Source: Plotosus lineatus (Eukaryota; Chordata; Actinopteri; Siluriformes; Plotosidae). From it: a stretch of DNA of 64,000 bases. Positions 25,801 to 31,800 of this stretch are shown here, one piece after another. Numbering within the stretch: the stretch's first letter is position 1; every line of letters starts with the position of its first letter. The stretch spans positions 31,651,749 to 31,715,748 of the forward strand of contig CM045735.1 in NCBI GenBank assembly GCA_024760905.1, in the 5' to 3' direction. The notes beneath the pieces are model-generated. The model saw nothing but the letters and a program-made list of their open reading frames with translations, made no database searches and had not been told where the DNA came from. The translations under genes were made by a program, and so were the position numbers.

Positions 25801-28800
25801 AATTTTGAGTACGAGACGTACCTATGTAGTACGCTGGTGTAATGACGCTGTGTCCATTGTTTAAACGACAGACTGAATGTGCCCTGCTGCTTCCCAGTTC
25901 ACCGCGTGTTACCCTTGTATTAAGACGTTGTCTCTGTGATCTTTGTGTTTACAGTGTTTTGCGGACTTTTGTAACCCTAAGCAAATATGGTTGGTCAGAA
26001 GCGTAAGCCTACTAGCATGGGTGCAAGTTTTCCGGCATATGCCGGAATTTCCGGTTTTCCCCAAGACTGAAATTAACTATCTGCTCGGATTGGCGCAATC
26101 TACCATGCATACTCAGTTAAGCAAAGAGAGTTGTAAAATGAATGAAAACCCGAATCCAGAAAAGAAAGAGAACTCTCCACTCTGCTGGTGATTCACATCA
26201 GTGCAGGCTGAGTACTAAACAAGTATTTAACAGCGCCCTTGCTCACTTGAAAGACCGGAAGTCCGGATAACCCACACTTTGCCTCAAGCACAAGCAAATG
26301 AACTACTTTATATGGTGAACCTCACATATTGTAAGCATTGATTGGCTGTTTTAAGCTTATGTAAAGTGACTATCCGTTCACCATCGGAACCATTTACAAG
26401 CAGAAAGATCGCATCATAGAGAATGTTAAAGGTTATATTTGATACTGTATTTGATTAAAAGTTATCTATTTGAAATTATTTTGCTTGAGTTTAATTTATT
26501 TGAAATTAATGTTGATATTATTTGATCTTTTACAACGTTATGTTTATAATTGATTTAGGGGTGTTTTATGAGATATGGTAATGGTATTTATGGATGTACT
26601 AGTCCTTCTCAAAAAATTAGCATATTGTGATAAAGTTCATTATTTTCTGTAATGTACTGATAAAAATTAAACTTTCATATACAGTGATACGTCAGCTCAC
26701 GAACATAATTGGTTCCCAGAAAGTGTGTGTAAGGCGAAAAGTTAGTCTTCCGAACATTTATTTCCCATAAGAAACCATTAAAATGAGAATAATCCGTTCC
26801 CAGGTCCCCATAAAACATAATTTTCTACTAAATAAGCCTTAAAACTACACAAAAATATACCTTATTTTATGTATAATAAATGTGCTATTGTATTGTAATT
26901 AAAGAAATAAACTGTACTGTATAATAAAGTCCTTTTATTTACCTTTGTGATGGTAGTTGATGGCTTGATGGAATGGAGTGGGAGGAGGAGGGAGGGAGGG
27001 ACTTATTGTTTGGAAACACCCTTAGCCACACACGCACCCTTAATAGCTTCCTTGTTCTTAAGGATGGTAGCAATGGTGGACTTAGCGTACTGGTACTGGG
27101 ACGCTAAGTCACACAAACTCACACCTCGTTCGTGTTTTTCAATGATCTCCGCCTGTGGTGGGGTCTTTTTCGGTCCCATAATAGCAAAAGTACACTCAAT
27201 ATGGTCCAAAATGTCTATCAAACACGAACCACGTCCGCACTCAAAGAAAGGGGGTGACGAACTGTGACGCCGTGAGTGTGCGTCAGCTTCTCGTGGCCAC
27301 CACCGTGGCGCTGTTCGACCGCATGGTTTGGTTCGTCCGCCGAAAACTAGTTCGTCAGTAGAGACTATATGCTCGCGAATTTAATGTTCTTGAGGCGAAA
27401 AGTTCGTGAGCTTACGCGTTCGTCAGCGGAGGTTTTACTGTATTTTAGATTCATTGCACACCATCTGAAATATTTCAGGTCTTTTATTGTTTTAATACTA
27501 ATGATTTTGGCATACAGCTCATGAAAACCCCAAATTCCGCTCTCAAAAAATTAGCATATTTCATCCGACCAATTAAAAAAAACAAGTGTTTTTAATACAA
27601 AAAAAGTCAACCTTCAAATAATTATGTTCAGTTATGCACTCAATACTTGGTCGGGAATCCTTTTGCAGAAATGACTGCTTCAATGCGGCGTGTCATGGAG
27701 GCAATCAGCCTGTGGCACTGCTGAGGTGTTACGGAGGACCAGGATGCTTCGATAGCGGCCTTAAGCTCATCCACAGTGTTGGGTCTGGTGTCTCTCAACT
27801 TTCTCTTCACAATATCCCACAGATTCTCTATGGGGTTCAGGTCAGGAGAGTTGGCAGGCCAATTGAGCACAGTAATATCATGGTCAGTAAACCATTTAGC
27901 AGTGGTTTTGGCACTTGAGCAGGTGCCAGGTCGTGCTGAAAAATGAAAATCTTCATCTCCATAAAGCTTTTCAGCAGATGGAAGCATGAAGTGCTCCAAA
28001 ATCTTCTGATAGCTCGCTGCATTGACCCTGCCCTTGATAAAACACAGTGGACCAACACCAGCAGCTGACATGGCACCCCAGACCATCACTGACTGTGGGT
28101 ACTTGACACTGGACTTCAGGCATTTTGGCATTTCCTTCTCCCCAGTCTGCCTCCAGACTCTGGCACCTTGATTTCCGAATGACATGCAAAATTTCCTTTC
28201 ATCCGAAAAAAGTACTTTGGACCACTGAGCAACGGTCCAGTGCTGCTTCTCTGTAGCCCAGGTCAGGCGCTTCTGCCGCTGTTTCTGGTTCAAAAGTGGC
28301 TTGACCTGGGGAATGCGGCACCTGTAGCCCATCTCCTGCACACGCCTATGCACGGTGGCTCTGGATGTTTCTACTCCAGACTCAGTCCACTGCTGGGGGG
28401 GGGGGGAGGGGGGGGGGCAGCTAACTGGGTTATCAAAGGCAGGCCATGTCTCTCACTGTCTATGGTGAGAGGCATGTAAAACAACCATTGCTGACTTTCG
28501 TAAAGAGTAGCTGCAAAGTCGTCAGCGTGTTTCTGTCCCTTGCTAAAAAGGGTTGTGACAGGAAGGGCATCCGACGTAAAAACCTCTGCCAAATCAAACG
28601 TGCAAATCAGATAACTCCCGAGTAAAAGGGAAAAAGCCGAGAGGAAGACAGACAATATATATAAAAAACATTTAATGTCCTCTCAGTGTCCCACTTCTTA
28701 GCTAACCTCTTCCTTTGTACACACTCCTGCACTTCCTCATTCCAACACCAAATCTCCTTATTTACTCTTCCAGATGACACACCAAGTATTCTCCTACCGG

Positions 28801-31800
28801 TCTCCCTAATCACATTAGCTGAAGTTGTCCAGTCATCTGGAAGCACTTCCTGACCATCCAAAGCCTGTTTCAACTACTCCTTGAAGACAACACGACACTC
28901 TTCATTTTTCAGCTTCCACCACTTTGTCTTCTGCTCTACCTTTGCCTTCTTCACCTTTCTCACCATCAGCGTCATCCTGCACATCACCATCCTATGCTGT
29001 TTGGCAACACTCTCACCCGCTACTACTTTGCAGTGACTGACTTCCTTCAAATTACATTGCCTGCACAAGATGTAGTCTACCTGTGTGCTCCTCCCTCCGC
29101 TTTTATAAGTCACCCTATGCTCCTGTCTCTTCTGGAAGAAAGCATTCACCACTGCCATTTACATCCTTTTTGCAAAATCTATCTGTGCCCTGTCCTGGAT
29201 ACCAAACCTGCACCAACATGTCCATTGAAGTCTGCACCAGTGACCACTCTTTCACCTCTGGGGGTACTCTGCATCACTTCATCTAACTCACTCCAGAATC
29301 TCTCCTTCTCTTCTAGCTCACATCCTGCCTGTCGGGCATAAGCACTAACAACATTGACCATCACACCTTCAATTTCTAACTTGAGACTCATCACTCTGTC
29401 TGACACTCTTTTCACTTTTAGAACATTCCTGACCAACTCCTCCTTCAAGATGACTCCTCCTCTATTCCTGTTCCCATCTCCACCATGAAAAAACAGCTTA
29501 AACCCCGCTCCTAAGCTTCTAGCCTTGCTACCTTTCCACCTGGTCTCCTGAACACACAGTATGTCCACCTTCCTCCTCTGCATCATGTCAGCCAGCTCTC
29601 TACCTTTTTCTTTCATAGTTCCAACATTCAAAGTCCCTACTTTCAGTCCTAGACTCATGCCTTTCCTCTTCTCTCTCTGCTTACGGACATGCCTCCAGCC
29701 TCTTTCTTCGACTTCTTCGACCAACAGTAGTCCAATTTCCACCAGCACCCTGTTGGTTAACAGCACTGATGGCGGTCGTTGTTAACCCGGGCCTCGACCG
29801 ATCTGGTATGAAATTCTTTCTTGTGATTCGCATATTTTATTTGGCATTTGTTTTACGCCGGATGCCCTTCCTGACGCAACCCTCCACATTTATCCGGGCT
29901 TGGGACCAGCGTGAGGGAGACACACTGGTTTGGCCCCCACGGCTGCATTAGTAAAATGTAGTAATGATTAAGAAAAATTTTAATTTTGTACTGTGATATT
30001 TATTAATAAAATATATGAACATTACACAGCATATACTAGTCCTTCTCAAAAAATTTGCATATCGTGATAAAGTTCATTATTTTCTGTAATGTACTGATAA
30101 ACATTAAACTTTCATATATTTTAGATTCATTGCACACCAACTAAAATATTTCATTTCTTTTATTGTTTTAATAAACACAGCGTATGTATGTACGGTAGGC
30201 CCTTGACTATTCACTCGGGGTATCATTGAAAACCTATTATTGGTGTCGATATATTGATAAAAGAAATTCCGATGTATCGATACATTGGAATATTGCTGTA
30301 CTGTTCCATAAATGTTACAGTAGTTCGTCTCGACTTACAACCTATGCGAGTTTCGTCTGATCGACTTGACGACCGCAAAAGTGGTGAAGCATGATTCATG
30401 GCAGTGCAGCGCGAGTGTTGCGTACGACAGTTGTTTGCGCTGCCGGCAGCGCCAGCATTTTAAAAGGCCAAGCAGGAGATGATGCAGCTTCACTTTCTAA
30501 CTGCTCAGAGCAAATCTATTCATCTACTTTTAATGCCATGTCACTGTGGCGCGAAGCTGAGAGCCAATCCTTTCTGTGTGGGTGGGTCCAATACCTTGAA
30601 ACTCTAATTTTATTGGACTCACACGCTGCAGTGTTTATATGACAGGAAGCACGTCTCAAGTTTTGGCAATCAGCTGCTCTGCGAGTTGAAGTTTTTCCAT
30701 GTCGGTCCTTTTGTGTTTGCTTGCCAGCTGTGCTTGGCTTCGTGGAAATGAGCTGATCAAAATGAGGGAAATTTCTCTCTTTACTGAAATAACACGCGCA
30801 GTCTGTGGATGTTGTTATAATCCAATAAAATTGGCGTTTGAAGCTATCGGACCGGCCCACACAGTGGAGTACAGAAAGGATTGGACGTGGAATCGAAAAT
30901 AGATGTATAGATTCAGAAGATGCACATATCTGAATTATCTGGTGATAAGTGTCTCTTCTTGTTTAAAATGTTCAGTGCTGTTGAGAACATGTGTTCTGAT
31001 GGCACACTAGAAGTAGGGACGTACCATTTACCATACAGAGAGGCGGGACGTACCATTTACTAGGGGTGTCATTGAAAATGGAATTGACTACAGACGCCAT
31101 CATGAACACAGGAAGCTATACCATTAGAAGTATCGATATCCCTTTTATAGGTTTATTATCGATCGACATAATTATATCGGCGATATTCCGATAGTCAATG
31201 ACATCCCAACTCTTGGTCACTTGGAGCAGACAGCGCCGTCATTCACAAATCTAAAAAATGTCGTATAGCATTTACCATACAGGGAGGCGGGACGTACCAT
31301 TTACCATACAGAGAGGCGGGACGTACCATTTACCATACAGAGAGGCGGGACGTACCATTTACTAGGGTTATCATTGAAAATGGCAGTTAGTACTACATAC
31401 GCTGTCATGAACACAGGAAGCTATAACGTTAGAAATATTGGTATCCCTTTTATAGGTATTGATTATTGATCGACAATTATATCGGCGATATTCCGATAGT
31501 CAATGAGATCCCTACTATTCACGGTTTTGTACTCGCAGCTTTGCATATTCGCAGATTGCTGAGCAACTGTCACGTGATTCAAATTCAGCCAATGGCTGTT
31601 CTCCCTCCTGCTGATTGGTTGAGATGATGTAACACCCCTTTTTCCCCTCATTCGCGCACACCTTGAGACTGCATTTTTTTAGTGTGCGTGTTTTTAGTTA
31701 CTGCCACCCAAACACTGCGCACCTTCTCAGGCTTCTGGTAAGGCGACGAAGCGCCAGAAAAGGTAATGACGCTGCATGAAAAAGTAGAACTTCTTGATAT

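Larger units (their letters stand above)
26599..28394 (-). mobile_element. Tc1-like transposon, copy 3 (family A), split and truncated
   Basis: The right-hand (3') inverted repeat is complete (26599, TA at 26597-26598). It is split at a TA by the Tigger-like insertion 26682-27440. The other end is lost: the sequence breaks off at 'ccactgct' near 28394, exactly where a G-run and a SINE body begin. Confidence 0.9.

Noticed and set aside
31021..31366. Regular 29-bp repeats as a CRISPR array
   Set aside because: The units are contiguous with no unique spacers, and the genome is vertebrate.
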